64,000 nt of DNA from the NCBI RefSeq assembly GCF_030123105.1, contig NZ_CP126095.1, positions 1,364,001 to 1,428,000 on the forward strand, given 5' to 3'. The notes beneath the pieces are model-generated. The model did no database searches and was not told the DNA's origin. It worked only from the letters and a program-made list of their open reading frames with translations. Position numbers and translations under genes: made by a program. Positions within the stretch are counted from its first letter, which is position 1. Every line of letters begins with the position of its first letter. Of this stretch, positions 1 through 10,136 are shown piece after piece. The DNA is from Paenibacillus sp. G2S3 (lineage in GTDB: Bacteria; Bacillota; Bacilli; Paenibacillales; Paenibacillaceae).

Positions 1-1
1 G

Positions 2-2185
2 GCCACGACGATTATAGATAAATCATTTGATCCGGATAATGATCCATTGGATATTTATTATTGGACAGTAATTAAAGATGGATGGAATAAAGTATGGGAG
101 CATTGGGGTGGAGCGACAACACCGCCGAATATCGCCGCGTTTGGACCAGGAAATTATCAAATAAATCTACAAGTACATGATAATCGTGGTTTGTGGTCGG
201 AATGGTATAGTCAAAGCGTACAAGTCATGAATCACCCACCTGCAGCCGCTTTTAATATGCCATCTGAAGTATATCGAGATACGCTCATTACGATGCAAAA
301 TACGACACCAGATCCAGATGAAGATGGAGATTCGCTGTCTTACGCATGGTACGCTAGACTTAATAACAGCCCTTATTATTATGCGGGTAGCAATCGTAAT
401 CAATCCATGGCAATCAGGGATTTAATTGCAAGGAGTGGGGTTTCACCTCAACAAGCGATATCTGATGGATGGGAAATGCGACTTAATGTTTCAGATATAC
501 CAGTAAGCTCGAATGTTTCAGCATTGACTTCGTATGCTACACGTATGTTTACTGTTAAAAACCATATTCCAACAGCAGGAATTAATGGACCAAGCAGTGT
601 TTATCAGTTTGATACTATAACATACTATGGGGTGGATTCTGATAATGATCCATCTGATATCAGTAGTTTGCAGTATTACTGGAAAGTTACAGATAGTGAT
701 GGTGCAACTGATATGTACCGGACTCCTAATATCAAAATTGATTTTCCTGAGTCTGGGATCTACACACTAGAACATTGGGTTGTGGACCAGATTGGTGATA
801 AGTCCAACATAGCTACCCTGAAGTTAAATGTAGCTAAGAATCTGCCTCCAACTTTAACTCTCACTACTCCTGCTGGAACCACAACTAATCCGTCGGTAAT
901 AGATGCGGAGTTACAAGGAGATCCACTCATTAAGTGGACGTATACAGATCCAGAAAATGATCCACAGGAAAAGTATAGACTGGAGTTTTATTCGAAGGAT
1001 GATCTCTTGGTAAAGAGTGTTGAAAATCCGGATAGCAGCGGACTACTTAGACAATATCAAATCCCAAACAACACATTTGAACGCTTCGAAAAATTTACCG
1101 TCTATGGACGAGCCTTTTCAAAATTGTCTTGGTCAGAAATATCTAATGAAAAAACATTCATCATCGATAATCCCCCTAAGCCGGGATTCACTCTGATCAC
1201 AGATACTGGTAAAGATGCGACTAAGGTGCCAATCTACCGGACGGACGTTCTGAACATTAAGAGTACCGCCTCTGATTTGGATGAACCAAAAGGAGATACA
1301 ATAAGTCATAAGTATTTCTTAAAACCATCAAGTGGAACAGAAGTCTTAGCAAGCACTCAAAAGTACTTCACGAAGCAGTTTAGTAGTAATGGTGTATTCA
1401 CCTTTAGACAGCTTGTAACGGATTCTCTGGGGCTGTACCGTGAAATATCCCATAGTATAACAGTTGTGAATCGAATTCCAACAGTTAATATTACGTATCC
1501 TACCAGTACGGACTCGTCAAAACCGACAATCGCAAGCACACTCACCCCGATCATTAAATGGGATTATCAAGATGAGGATGGAGATCTACAGCAACGTTAT
1601 AAGGTGCGAATTATAAATTTAGCCACGGGAACGATCAAAGTTCAATCTGGAGAACAAGTTTCAAGCGCAAAACAATGGCAAGTACCAGCTGAAGCACTGA
1701 TTGAGAATGAAAAATATGCCGTTGAAGTGGAAGTCTTTGATGGTTATAACTGGAGCAATATTTCTCCTCGAAAATATCTCATGGTGAATCTATTGAGCAT
1801 TAAAGGAGGCGTTAAGCACACCCAAGAGTGGAACAACAACCGTAAAGGCTACAATCTGAAAAAGAGTGGCAATGAGGAGAGTCCAAGAGGCTACAACGTA
1901 TTTTGGGCAGGAGAACGTTTTGTTCTACAAGGTACAGCTACAGGTCTCCCGGATACTGTGCAAGTAACCATGAACGGAGGGTTCACTACGCAGCTCAGCC
2001 CAACTAACGACGATAAAACCTTCTGGACAGGTGAAATGTACGATAGCTCTTTTGAAAAGCTACCAGATGGCCCTGTTACATTTACCTTTAAGGCTCAAAA
2101 TGCGTACAACACCAAAACGGATACAGCTATAGTCGTTATATCATCGGATTGGTCGGAGTATTTCCAGAGTCATCGAATTAAGTAG
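2..2185 (+). CDS. Large modular extracellular protein, C-terminal part (5' end outside window)
   Basis: The frame is open from base 2, so the start lies upstream of the window and about 727 residues are visible. The protein is built from repeated modules of roughly 100-130 residues. Each starts with a short linker such as NHPP, KNHIPT, KNLPP, DNPPKP or VNRIPT and carries an acidic segment such as DPDEDGD, DSDNDP, DPENDP or DEDGD, typical of PKD- or cadherin-like beta-sandwich folds that bind Ca2+. The last 130 residues form a different, shorter beta-rich module. There is no C-terminal anchor or sortase motif in the visible part. It is probably an exported adhesin-like or envelope protein; this is inferred from composition because the N-terminus is missing. 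Confidence 0.7.
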   Translation, partial: ATTIIDKSFDPDNDPLDIYYWTVIKDGWNKVWEHWGGATTPPNIAAFGPGNYQINLQVHDNRGLWSEWYSQSVQVMNHPPAAAFNMPSEVYRDTLITMQNTTPDPDEDGDSLSYAWYARLNNSPYYYAGSNRNQSMAIRDLIARSGVSPQQAISDGWEMRLNVSDIPVSSNVSALTSYATRMFTVKNHIPTAGINGPSSVYQFDTITYYGVDSDNDPSDISSLQYYWKVTDSDGATDMYRTPNIKIDFPESGIYTLEHWVVDQIGDKSNIATLKLNVAKNLPPTLTLTTPAGTTTNPSVIDAELQGDPLIKWTYTDPENDPQEKYRLEFYSKDDLLVKSVENPDSSGLLRQYQIPNNTFERFEKFTVYGRAFSKLSWSEISNEKTFIIDNPPKPGFTLITDTGKDATKVPIYRTDVLNIKSTASDLDEPKGDTISHKYFLKPSSGTEVLASTQKYFTKQFSSNGVFTFRQLVTDSLGLYREISHSITVVNRIPTVNITYPTSTDSSKPTIASTLTPIIKWDYQDEDGDLQQRYKVRIINLATGTIKVQSGEQVSSAKQWQVPAEALIENEKYAVEVEVFDGYNWSNISPRKYLMVNLLSIKGGVKHTQEWNNNRKGYNLKKSGNEESPRGYNVFWAGERFVLQGTATGLPDTVQVTMNGGFTTQLSPTNDDKTFWTGEMYDSSFEKLPDGPVTFTFKAQNAYNTKTDTAIVVISSDWSEYFQSHRIK

Positions 2186-2285
2186 AATAAGAGCTTATAT
2201 TGCCTACCCCATCTCTTTTTTGCGTAACTTCACGGTATCATGTTAATGTTGAAGCACGCATCAAACATTGATAGGGGTAGGAGAT

Positions 2286-3065
2286 ATGATTCGAGAGTTA
2301 ACACCAGCGGAAATGAAATCAATCTTGAATTCGATTAATAAGGAACAACATTTTTTATACTATTCATACCTTACAGCTCGTAAGCATAATTCGGTACACT
2401 TCGGTGAGTTTACTGACCAGGGAGAATTGCTCGGCGTATTGGCCTTTTTAAGAGGACTCCCGTTCTATGCTTTTTCCGTATTCCCTGTGGAGAAGTCATT
2501 TTGTCTCCGGTCCGTGCTTTTATTTATGAAAGAGCAACTGAATTTACCTGACAATGCTGTCGGTAATGTAATCGTGAATGAAGAAGTTATGGCTTTACTC
2601 GCTTCACAGCTTGAACTTGTTAAATCTCCCAAAAAACTGCTTCTAATGAAGCATATCCATCAAGAAGCGTTACCACCGGTGGATACAAGCGTTTTACAAT
2701 TGGGTCCCCCTTATTTTGAACTCATTGAGTCGAAAATGACCGATTTAGATACAATGGCGTTCTCAAAAGAAGAATTACAGTATCCGTTCTATGGTGTGAT
2801 GGAACAACGAGAGCTGATTGCGGTAGGCGGATACCATATTTATAGTGAGGATTACGTTGAATTGGGGAACATCGGAACGGACGTAAGATGGAGAAGGCAA
2901 GGGTACGGGAAAAAGATCTGTGCAGAGCTCACCCGAGCGGGGGGGAGGGTTACCTCTAACGTGTATTTGAATGTCCTTGAGGAAAATGTAGGCGCAATTT
3001 CTCTATATCAATCGATCGGTTATGAATTCATGTGCAAACAGTACATGGTTGAATTTGTTATATGA
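2286..3065 (+). CDS. GNAT-family N-acetyltransferase
   Basis: This 259-residue protein carries the GNAT fold in its C-terminal half. The acetyl-CoA pyrophosphate loop is visible as RRQGYGKK, preceded by the beta-strand VELGNIGTDVRW and followed by the late motif GAISLYQSIGYEF. The N-terminal half has the looser sequence seen in two-domain acetyltransferases. The ATG at 2286 is chosen because AGGGG lies eight bases upstream; an in-frame TTG at 2268 lacks a ribosome binding site. The gene stands alone and meets a convergent neighbour at a shared bidirectional terminator. The substrate cannot be told from sequence. Confidence 0.85.
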   Translation: MIRELTPAEMKSILNSINKEQHFLYYSYLTARKHNSVHFGEFTDQGELLGVLAFLRGLPFYAFSVFPVEKSFCLRSVLLFMKEQLNLPDNAVGNVIVNEEVMALLASQLELVKSPKKLLLMKHIHQEALPPVDTSVLQLGPPYFELIESKMTDLDTMAFSKEELQYPFYGVMEQRELIAVGGYHIYSEDYVELGNIGTDVRWRRQGYGKKICAELTRAGGRVTSNVYLNVLEENVGAISLYQSIGYEFMCKQYMVEFVI

Positions 3066-3074
3066 TGTTTAATT

Positions 3075-3115
3075 AAAAAGGACTAAGCGGAATTACAATC
3101 CGCGTAGTCCTTTTT
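3075..3115. terminator. Bidirectional intrinsic terminator
   Basis: AAAAAGGACTAAGCGG pairs with CCGCGTAGTCCTTTTT around a nine-base loop, with one mismatch. T runs occur on both strands, and it sits between two convergent genes. Confidence 0.85.
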
Positions 3116-3132
3116 CACAAGCATAGAACCTT

Positions 3133-3765
3133 TTATACGACCCCTTCAGTTCGGTCTTCATTCATTCGCATCATTCGTGCAGCAACGGAAGTAGTATGTA
3201 ATGGTAAAGAGGATGGACGTGTAGATGCTCTCTGAGCTCTACGTAAATAATAGGATAGCTTGCCAGTAAAAATCTTATGTGCACAGAGTGAAAGCGCGAA
3301 ATCTTCCGGTGTAACGAAGCAGGAAGGCTTATTCACAGGCTGAACTGCAGTTTCTTCAAATAAAGAGGCAACGAAATGGGAACAAAAATAAGCATTTTCT
3401 CTATCGATTTTAATATTCAGAAGCACACCGATTAATCCTAAAAGATGGTATTTATATCGTTCCTGATTTTGCATCATTCCTTGGACGTGATTGTACATCG
3501 TATCGTATTCCTCAGCGCTAACACGCAACTGATAAATGGAACAATTAGCACTGCTATAAAAAGGGTCGATAAAGTTCTCCTGGATTAGTCCTGCCACAAA
3601 TGGATTGTGCATTTTTTTTCTTCCGAAGCTGTATACCTCCCGCAGTTCACAGTCAAAGGCGATCGAAGCATGATTCAGATCGGCTTTTGTAAACCACTTA
3701 ATAAAACCACTAAAGGCCGTACCTGTACCGGTAAGCACAATAAAGATGTCCTTATTCGAACTCAT
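3133..3765 (-). CDS. YiiX/NlpC-P60-like permuted papain-fold protein
   Basis: The protein has 210 residues. A histidine in LNHASIAF near the N-terminus precedes a cysteine in YFCSHFVASLFE near residue 130, the order expected of the circularly permuted NlpC/P60 (YiiX-like) papain fold, which includes peptidoglycan or lipid hydrolases and acyltransferases. There is no signal peptide. The ATG at 3765 is preferred over a TTG six bases earlier because AAGGA lies nine bases upstream. The last 35 residues are basic, Ser/Thr-rich and probably disordered. The catalytic residues appear intact, but the substrate is unknown. Confidence 0.6.
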   Translation of the reverse strand: MSSNKDIFIVLTGTGTAFSGFIKWFTKADLNHASIAFDCELREVYSFGRKKMHNPFVAGLIQENFIDPFYSSANCSIYQLRVSAEEYDTMYNHVQGMMQNQERYKYHLLGLIGVLLNIKIDRENAYFCSHFVASLFEETAVQPVNKPSCFVTPEDFALSLCAHKIFTGKLSYYLRRAQRASTRPSSLPLHTTSVAARMMRMNEDRTEGVV

Positions 3766-3991
3766 GTTCAAAGTTCCTTTCCACTAGGAAATGTTGGGTA
3801 ATGAATGAAAATTATGCTTAACTAACTCCATCTTACTGTATATTTGAGCATTGTAAAACAATCTTTAGTCGCAATTAAAAACTAGACCATAGACTAGTGC
3901 AATTCTGGCTTGTCTCATAGTTCTTGTGTGTATATAAATACGTCGATATTGCAAAAGATAAGCTGTTCAAATAAAGAGTTTTTAAAAACAA

Positions 3992-4021
3992 TTGGAATTG
4001 CTTCCACACTAATGATACAAT
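3992..4021 (+). promoter_or_regulatory. Candidate sigma-A promoter of tkt
   Basis: TTGGAA (3992-3997) and TACAAT (4016-4021) are 18 bases apart, about 46 bases upstream of the tkt start. I see nothing else in the 3766-4067 gap. Confidence 0.45.
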
Positions 4022-4067
4022 AAGAGTCAAAATGACATTCTTGAGATTTCAGAGGAGGAACTATTAA

Positions 4068-6110
4068 ATGAGTGAACAAGAACAAGCGATTCAAAAGGAA
4101 GAAAACTCAACTGTAGATAACCTGTCTATTACAACGATTCGTACTTTGGCGATTGACGCCATTGAAAAAGCAAACTCCGGCCACCCAGGTATGCCAATGG
4201 GTTCTGCACCAATGGGTTACCAATTGTTTGCAAAAACAATGAATCATAACCCTGATCATCCGACATGGGTAAACCGTGACCGTTTTGTATTGTCCGCAGG
4301 ACATGGTTCTATGCTTCTGTACAGCTTGTTGCACCTTAGTGGTTATGATCTGCCTATGGAAGAATTGAAAAATTTCCGTCAATGGGGCAGCTTGACTCCG
4401 GGTCACCCAGAAGTAGGTCACACCGCTGGTGTTGATGCTACAACAGGTCCACTTGGACAAGGTATTGGTATGGCTGTTGGTATGGCTATGGCTGAAGCTC
4501 AATTGGGAGCTACCTACAACAAAGATGAACATAAAGTGATTGACCACTATACTTACGCTATTTGTGGTGATGGTGACCTAATGGAAGGGATCTCTTCCGA
4601 GTCTGCTTCACTCGCTGGTCATTTGAAACTGGGCAAATTGGTTGTATTGTATGATTCAAATGATATTTCCCTTGATGGTAAATTGAACCTTTCCTTCTCC
4701 GAGAACGTGGCTCAACGTTTTGATGCTTATGGCTGGCAAGTACTTCGCGTTGAAGACGGAAATGATCTTCCGGCTATTGCCAAAGCGATTGCTGAAGCAC
4801 AAGCTGAGACTAGCAAACCGACTTTGATCGAAGTGAAAACTGTAATTGGTTACGGTAGCCCTAACAAACAAGGTAAAGGCGGCCATGGCGGTACTCATGG
4901 TTCCCCACTTGGAGCAGAAGAAGCTAAGCTGACCAAAGATTTCTACAAATGGGTATACGAAGAAGATTTCTATGTACCTGATGAAGTTCGTGCTCATTTT
5001 GCAGAAGTGAAGAAAAACGGAATCGCAGCTAACAAAGCTTGGGATGACAAATTCGCGGCTTACAAAAAAGCATATCCAGAGCTTGCTGCACAGTTCGAAA
5101 CAGTAATCAATGGCGATCTTCCAGAAGGCTGGGATGCTAAACTTCCAACTTACACTACTGAAGATAAAGCGGTATCGACTCGTGTCGCTTCCGGTAATGC
5201 GCTTAACGGTCTGACTGCTGGCGTTCCTCAGCTTGTGGGCGGTTCTGCTGACTTGGAAAGCTCCACTATGACGCATTTGAATGGTTTGACATCGTTCACA
5301 CCAGAATCTTATGATGGCCGCAACATCTACTTCGGCGTACGTGAGTTTGGTATGGCTGCTGCAATGAACGGTATTGCACTACACACAGGTCTTAAAGTAT
5401 TCGGAGGAACATTCTTCGTGTTCACAGACTACCTGCGTCCAGCTATCCGTTTGGCTTCGATCATGAAATTGCCAGTAACCTATGTACTGACACATGACAG
5501 TATTGCAGTTGGTGAAGATGGTCCTACGCATGAACCAATCGAACAATTGGCTTCCCTGCGTATTATCCCAGGTCTGACTGTTATTCGTCCGGCTGATGCT
5601 AACGAAACTTCTGCAGCATGGGCTTATGCTATGGAAAACAAAGAGAATCCGGTTGCTTTGGTTCTGACTCGTCAAAACTTGCCAATTCTTGCTGGAACAG
5701 TTGATGGCGTTCGTGAAAACATCAAACGTGGTGGTTATGTTGTCTCTGATTCCAAGAATGGCACTCCACAAGCACAACTGATCGCTACTGGTTCTGAGGT
5801 GCAATTGGCTGTTAAAGCACAAGCTGCTTTGGCTGAAGAAGGTATCGATGTTCGTGTAATCAGCTTGCCAAGCTGGGATCTGTTCGAAAAACAAGATAAA
5901 GAATACCGTGAATCCGTAATTCTTCCAGGAGTTAAGGCTCGTCTTGCAATCGAAATGGCACAAACCTTTGGCTGGGAACGTTATACTGGTGACCAAGGCG
6001 ATATCCTCGGCATCACTACTTTCGGAGCTTCCGCACCTGGAGACAGAGTAATGAAAGAATACGGCTTTACTGTTGAGAACGTAGTTAGCCGTGTGAAAGC
6101 ACTTCTGTAA
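4068..6110 (+). CDS. tkt: Transketolase
   Basis: This thiamine-diphosphate enzyme moves two-carbon ketol units between sugar phosphates in the non-oxidative pentose phosphate pathway. Its 680 residues match the family length. The order is the ThDP-binding domain (SGHPGMPMG near 37-45; the metal and cofactor motif GDGDLMEG at 167-174), the pyrimidine-binding domain ([10 protein letters not shown], then [11 protein letters not shown] with the catalytic glutamate, and [14 protein letters not shown]), and the C-terminal transketolase domain from about 545. The start has AGGAGG nine bases upstream. ppnP follows 33 bases later and shares the transcript up to the terminator at 6474. Confidence 0.97.
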   Translation: MSEQEQAIQKEENSTVDNLSITTIRTLAIDAIEKANSGHPGMPMGSAPMGYQLFAKTMNHNPDHPTWVNRDRFVLSAGHGSMLLYSLLHLSGYDLPMEELKNFRQWGSLTPGHPEVGHTAGVDATTGPLGQGIGMAVGMAMAEAQLGATYNKDEHKVIDHYTYAICGDGDLMEGISSESASLAGHLKLGKLVVLYDSNDISLDGKLNLSFSENVAQRFDAYGWQVLRVEDGNDLPAIAKAIAEAQAETSKPTLIEVKTVIGYGSPNKQGKGGHGGTHGSPLGAEEAKLTKDFYKWVYEEDFYVPDEVRAHFAEVKKNGIAANKAWDDKFAAYKKAYPELAAQFETVINGDLPEGWDAKLPTYTTEDKAVSTRVASGNALNGLTAGVPQLVGGSADLESSTMTHLNGLTSFTPESYDGRNIYFGVREFGMAAAMNGIALHTGLKVFGGTFFVFTDYLRPAIRLASIMKLPVTYVLTHDSIAVGEDGPTHEPIEQLASLRIIPGLTVIRPADANETSAAWAYAMENKENPVALVLTRQNLPILAGTVDGVRENIKRGGYVVSDSKNGTPQAQLIATGSEVQLAVKAQAALAEEGIDVRVISLPSWDLFEKQDKEYRESVILPGVKARLAIEMAQTFGWERYTGDQGDILGITTFGASAPGDRVMKEYGFTVENVVSRVKALL

Positions 6111-6143
6111 TTAACTGAATAATCATTAGGGGGAGAACAAGTA

Positions 6144-6461
6144 ATGAGTCAGTTTAACAACGCAACGATTGAAAAAGCAGCCAATGTATATTATGGCGGA
6201 CAAGTAACCAGCCGTACGGTAATTTTGCAGGATGGAACTAAGGTCACACTTGGTATTATGTTGCCTGGTGTATATGAATTTGGTACGGATGGTCCTGAAA
6301 TTATGGAGATTTTGTCCGGCGATCTTAAAGTGCTGCTTCCCCGCACTGAGGTATGGCAGGAGATTAAGGGAGCGGCAACGTTCAATGTCCCTGGCAACTC
6401 AAAATTTGCGTTGGAAGTATTTGAAGTAACTGATTATTGCTGTTCTTACCCGGTTCTATAA
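6144..6461 (+). CDS. ppnP: Pyrimidine/purine nucleoside phosphorylase PpnP
   Basis: This 105-residue single-domain cupin matches the YaiE/PpnP (DUF1255) family along its length, including [22 protein letters not shown] and the FNVPGNSKF signature. Family members phosphorolyse several nucleosides to a free base and ribose 1-phosphate. It lies directly behind transketolase with its own site (GGGGGAG), so ribose released from nucleosides could feed the pentose phosphate pathway; that link is inference. The final segment, [11 protein letters not shown], corresponds to the family C-terminus. Confidence 0.88.
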   Translation: MSQFNNATIEKAANVYYGGQVTSRTVILQDGTKVTLGIMLPGVYEFGTDGPEIMEILSGDLKVLLPRTEVWQEIKGAATFNVPGNSKFALEVFEVTDYCCSYPVL

Positions 6462-6473
6462 CTAAAAGACAGC

Positions 6474-6516
6474 AAAGCAGCGATTCTCCTATTATTGGAG
6501 AATCGCTGCTTTTTGT
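6474..6516 (+). terminator. Terminator of tkt-ppnP
   Basis: A perfect 14-base stem, AGCAGCGATTCTCC with its complement at 6497-6510, is followed by TTTT. Confidence 0.9.
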
Positions 6517-6540
6517 GTTGGTTCGTGTGTTGGGTTTATA

Positions 6541-6720
6541 AGGACACAGCTGACGCTATTTGCAAATTTATAGCCTTTGGAGCAGTTTTTCGGACTCCAC
6601 TGCAGCTATTTCATAGAAATAGCCTCAAATTAGGTGTTTTTCATGCCAATAGCGACTATAGAGTCCGATAGCATACGAAATGGAGGGGAATATTGCGAAT
6701 AAGGTCAGCTGTGTCCGATA
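6541..6720. repeat. Nested palindromic intergenic element (copy 1)
   Basis: The outer arms GGACACAGCTGAC (6542-6554) and their exact complement (6704-6716) enclose inner arms CGGACTC (6591-6597) and GAGTCCG (6661-6667). These enclose the hairpin GCTATTTC/GAAATAGC (6605-6623). The inner motifs recur at 38002-38182. It fills most of the 6462-6874 gap, where I see no gene. Confidence 0.7.
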
Positions 6721-6787
6721 GCGATGGCTGTGGCTTTGTGCTGCAAAAGTTACACTAGCATATTTCCTTTAACAAACAAAATGCCCA

Positions 6788-6834
6788 ATAGAAAGACCGC
6801 CTCACACATTTGAATAGTCATGTGTGAAGCGGTC
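6788..6834 (-). terminator. Terminator of the 6875-7777 gene
   Basis: A 15-base stem with one mismatch (GACCGCCTCACACAT at 6795-6809, complement at 6820-6834) is followed on the minus strand by a short T-rich run. Confidence 0.7.
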
Positions 6835-6874
6835 GTAAATGTTTCTAACTAGAGTAGGTTTTAGTTTTCTGAAT

Positions 6875-7777
6875 TTACTTCTCGGATACAGTAGAACCCA
6901 TTTTTTGTCCGATCCACTCTTCATAGCATTTCACTACAGCGGAGAGGTCTTCATCGCCATAGCCTTGGGTAAACCCGGCTTGGAACATGCTTTTGGCTAG
7001 TCCCAGCATTGGAGAAGGGACGCCTGTGAAATCGCTGTGGGCGGATGCTAACTTCAGATCCTTTAACATTAACGCGAGGGAGAACTGATTGCTGAAATCA
7101 TTTTCTATGATTTTACGGCCTTTAAGCTCCGCCTGTTTGCTGCCCGCAGAACCAAGCTGCACTAGTTCAAGGAACTTATCAGCTGGAACACCTGATTTTA
7201 CAGCGATAGCGAATCCTTCAGCCAGGGCAACGTTGTGAATGCCGACCATTGCATTATGAGCCAGCTTGGCTACAGCACCACTGCCGTTCTCGCCCATATG
7301 TATCAGCTTTTTACCCAACGTATCGAAGATATCGCGATGCTGTTCTATGACTTCAGCACTGCCGCCAACCATGAACACCAAGGTTCCTTCAATAGCCGCT
7401 GGTTTGCTTCCAGTTACTGGTGCGTCTAGGAAATGTCCACCGCGAGCTTCTACAGCAGTGGCAATTTCGTGAACTAGTCCTGGAGAAATTGTGCTGGAAT
7501 CTATAATCAGGCCGCCTGGTTTAACTGCATCTAGAATACCATTCTGACCATAAAACACTTCACGAACCGAATCATCATTACTGATCATGGTAATAATAAC
7601 ATCCTTACCTTCAGCCGCAGCGCGTGGCGTAAGGGCAATCTGGGCACCTTCTGCTTCAAGAGGATTACATTTAGCTGCTGTACGGTTGTACACCGTCACC
7701 TGAAAGCCGCCACGAAGCAAGTTGGAAGCCATTGGCGCTCCCATTGTTCCAAGTCCGATAAAACCGATTTGTTTCAT
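6875..7777 (-). CDS. NAD(P)-dependent beta-hydroxyacid dehydrogenase (3-hydroxyisobutyrate dehydrogenase family)
   Basis: This 300-residue protein has an N-terminal Rossmann domain (IGFIGLGTMGAPMASNLL, cofactor loop) and the all-alpha C-terminal domain of the family. The substrate-binding motif DAPVTGSKPAAIEGTL is clear. The catalytic lysine lies in GSGAVAKLAHNAM near residue 170. Homologues oxidise 3-hydroxyisobutyrate, tartronate semialdehyde or related acids, and reduce small aldehydes in the glyoxylate/succinic semialdehyde reductase branch. The preferred ATG has AAGGTGG nine bases upstream; a GTG 12 bases earlier lacks spacing. It is a single gene, so the exact substrate is open. Confidence 0.85.
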   Translation of the reverse strand: MKQIGFIGLGTMGAPMASNLLRGGFQVTVYNRTAAKCNPLEAEGAQIALTPRAAAEGKDVIITMISNDDSVREVFYGQNGILDAVKPGGLIIDSSTISPGLVHEIATAVEARGGHFLDAPVTGSKPAAIEGTLVFMVGGSAEVIEQHRDIFDTLGKKLIHMGENGSGAVAKLAHNAMVGIHNVALAEGFAIAVKSGVPADKFLELVQLGSAGSKQAELKGRKIIENDFSNQFSLALMLKDLKLASAHSDFTGVPSPMLGLAKSMFQAGFTQGYGDEDLSAVVKCYEEWIGQKMGSTVSEK

Positions 7778-7919
7778 TTGTATAGCCACCTTCCGTTTTC
7801 TTCATTCTATCACGGCACTTAGGCTAGCACCACAGCTCAGCCATGCCTAATGATGCGGGAAACGCTTCCATGAAACTTTCGAAAACTTGGTTCTAAAGCC
7901 CGGGATGTGCCCTAAGACC

Positions 7920-7948
7920 TTGCCAGTCAAGGCAAATTAAAGTATCCT
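7920..7948 (+). promoter_or_regulatory. Possible promoter of pgi
   Basis: TTGCCA and TATCCT are spaced by 17 bases, 63 bases upstream of pgi. The match is modest. Confidence 0.3.
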
Positions 7949-8011
7949 AATTATAAAGTTGTAACAAGCGGTTTCAAATTTAAAGAGATAAACAGGAGGT
8001 TTCCATTACCG

Positions 8012-9367
8012 ATGTCTAAGAAGATTAATTTTGACTACACCAAAGCCCTTACTTTCTTCAATCAACAAGAAATTGACAACCTTGCCGCTCCAGTTAAGTT
8101 AGCGCACGAACAGTTGCATAATAAGACTGGTGTAGGTTCCGACTATCTTGGATGGATTGATCTTCCATCAGCTTATGATAAGGAAGAATTCGCACGCATT
8201 CAGCAAGCCGCAAAGAAGATCCAGAGCGATTCCGAAGTACTGATTGTAATTGGTATTGGTGGTTCTTATCTGGGAGCACGCGCAGCGATTGAAGCGCTCT
8301 CGCATTCTTTTTACAATAACCTTTCTAAAGATAAGCGCAAAACTCCAGAAGTTTATTTCGCGGGTAATAACATTAGTTCTACATACATCACGCACTTGCT
8401 TGATCTTGTAGAAGGCAAAGACTTCTCCGTGAACGTAATTTCCAAATCAGGAACTACGACTGAGCCAGCCATTGCTTTCCGCATTTTCCGCGCAGCTCTG
8501 GAGAAGAAATATGGTAAAGAAGAAGCTCGCAAACGTATTTACGCTACTACAGACAAGGAAAAAGGTGCCCTTAAGAAATTGGCTACTGAAGAAGGTTATG
8601 AATCCTTCATCATTCCAGACGATGTAGGCGGACGTTACTCCGTATTGACACCTGTTGGCTTGCTTCCAATCGCTGTAGCAGGTATTAACATTGAAGAGAT
8701 GATGCAAGGTGCTGCTGCCGCTGCGGATGAGTTCAATAATCCAGATGTAGCTACTAACCAAGCTTATCAATATGCTGCAGTTCGTAATGCTCTGTATCGC
8801 AAAGGTAAGACAACTGAAATCCTCGTGAACTATGAGCCTTCCTTACACTTTGTATCGGAGTGGTGGAAACAATTGTTTGGCGAGAGCGAAGGTAAGGATT
8901 TCAAAGGAATTTATCCTTCTTCCGTTGATTTCTCTACGGATCTACACTCCATGGGCCAATTTATCCAAGAAGGTAACCGTAATATCTTTGAAACGGTAAT
9001 TCAAGTAGATCAAGTGGCTCATCATGTGACCATTGAGAACGATCCAGATGATCTGGATGGCTTGAACTTCTTAACAGGAAAGACTATGGATTTCGTAAAT
9101 AAGAAGGCTTTCCAAGGTACAATGCTTGCGCATACAGATGGTCAAGTACCTAACCTTATCGTTACTATTCCTGATCAAACACCATACACATTTGGTTATT
9201 TGGTCTACTTCTTTGAAAAAGCTTGCGGCATCAGCGGTTACCTGCTCGGTGTTAACCCATTCGACCAACCAGGCGTAGAAGCATATAAGAAGAATATGTT
9301 CGCGCTACTTGGCAAACCGGGTTACGAAAAAGAAAAGGCAGAGCTGGAAGCAAGACTTACAGAATAG
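8012..9367 (+). CDS. pgi: Glucose-6-phosphate isomerase
   Basis: This cytosolic enzyme interconverts glucose 6-phosphate and fructose 6-phosphate. The 451 residues fit the shorter Gram-positive form. The SIS folds show [13 protein letters not shown] near 84, [12 protein letters not shown] near 140 for the phosphate loop, and the active-site region [20 protein letters not shown] near 310. The C-terminal helix [14 protein letters not shown] contains the conserved active-site lysine. The start has AGGAGG 12 bases upstream, a slightly long spacing. It is monocistronic. Confidence 0.97.
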   Translation: MSKKINFDYTKALTFFNQQEIDNLAAPVKLAHEQLHNKTGVGSDYLGWIDLPSAYDKEEFARIQQAAKKIQSDSEVLIVIGIGGSYLGARAAIEALSHSFYNNLSKDKRKTPEVYFAGNNISSTYITHLLDLVEGKDFSVNVISKSGTTTEPAIAFRIFRAALEKKYGKEEARKRIYATTDKEKGALKKLATEEGYESFIIPDDVGGRYSVLTPVGLLPIAVAGINIEEMMQGAAAAADEFNNPDVATNQAYQYAAVRNALYRKGKTTEILVNYEPSLHFVSEWWKQLFGESEGKDFKGIYPSSVDFSTDLHSMGQFIQEGNRNIFETVIQVDQVAHHVTIENDPDDLDGLNFLTGKTMDFVNKKAFQGTMLAHTDGQVPNLIVTIPDQTPYTFGYLVYFFEKACGISGYLLGVNPFDQPGVEAYKKNMFALLGKPGYEKEKAELEARLTE

Positions 9368-9412
9368 TATTGCAGCAGTATTTTAGAGACCATTCATACT
9401 AGTGTAAGTCAC

Positions 9413-9455
9413 CAGGAGCAGTCCATAGGTAATCCAATACCGGGGGCTGCTCCTG
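9413..9455 (+). terminator. Hairpin after pgi, possible terminator
   Basis: CAGGAGCAG and CTGCTCCTG form a nine-base stem with a 25-base loop. The U-tract is missing, so termination is uncertain. Confidence 0.4.
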
Positions 9456-9499
9456 ACATTATATGAAGACATCATATGTATATAAGGACTGGAATAATT

Positions 9500-10132
9500 A
9501 TGTTAGAACAATATCGAACGGTGCGCTCTTCCGGTTCCAAGGAAGTCGTAATCCGCAAATCTCGCTTCATTGGTCATGTTATGCCGGTTGAGAATGAAGA
9601 AGAAGCATTGTTGTTTATCGAAGACATCAAGAAGAAACATCGGGACGCAACGCATAACTGTTCTGCTTATGTGATTGGGGAGAGAGACGAAATCCAGAGG
9701 CAATCGGACGACGGGGAGCCGAGTGGAACAGCCGGCAAACCGATTTTGGAAGTAATTCGCAACCAGGGAGTTAAAAATGTCGCAATTGTTGTTACCCGTT
9801 ATTTCGGAGGCATTATGCTGGGTGCCGGAGGGCTGATTAGAGCTTATACGGATGGAGCAGTGCTTGCGCTTGAAGCAGGTGAAGTAATCACCCGTGTGCT
9901 AAGACGAGAGGTATTCGTAGAAATTGATTACACTTGGCTAGGCAAGGTTGAGAACGAACTTCGGGGAAGGGGTATACAAACCGGCGAGACTTTGTTCACC
10001 GATAAAGTAACGTTGTTATGTTTACCGCGAAATGATGAGGGAGACGCATTTATGGCATGGATAACAGATCTAACCCAAGGGCAAGCCTTGGTAACAGAAG
10101 GGCGGCGGATTTACTACAGCGAAGGGGATTAG
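9500..10132 (+). CDS. yvyE: YigZ/IMPACT-family protein (YvyE)
   Basis: The 210-residue protein has the UPF0029/IMPACT N-terminal domain with KSRFIGHVMPVENEEEA, the family signature DDGEPSGTAGKPILEVI and VTRYFGGIMLGAGGLIRAYTDGA. A smaller C-terminal ferredoxin-like domain follows (DUF1949 type). Eukaryotic IMPACT binds GCN1, but the bacterial role is not firmly established. The ATG at 9500 is chosen because AAGGA lies upstream; an in-frame ATG at 9476 has no site. A TetR gene follows four bases after the stop and is probably cotranscribed. Confidence 0.85.
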   Translation: MLEQYRTVRSSGSKEVVIRKSRFIGHVMPVENEEEALLFIEDIKKKHRDATHNCSAYVIGERDEIQRQSDDGEPSGTAGKPILEVIRNQGVKNVAIVVTRYFGGIMLGAGGLIRAYTDGAVLALEAGEVITRVLRREVFVEIDYTWLGKVENELRGRGIQTGETLFTDKVTLLCLPRNDEGDAFMAWITDLTQGQALVTEGRRIYYSEGD

Positions 10133-10136
10133 GTAT

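Noticed and set aside
4107..5996. Three long open frames antisense to tkt
   Set aside because: They lack ribosome binding sites and recognisable domains and arise from the codon pattern of a highly expressed gene on the other strand.
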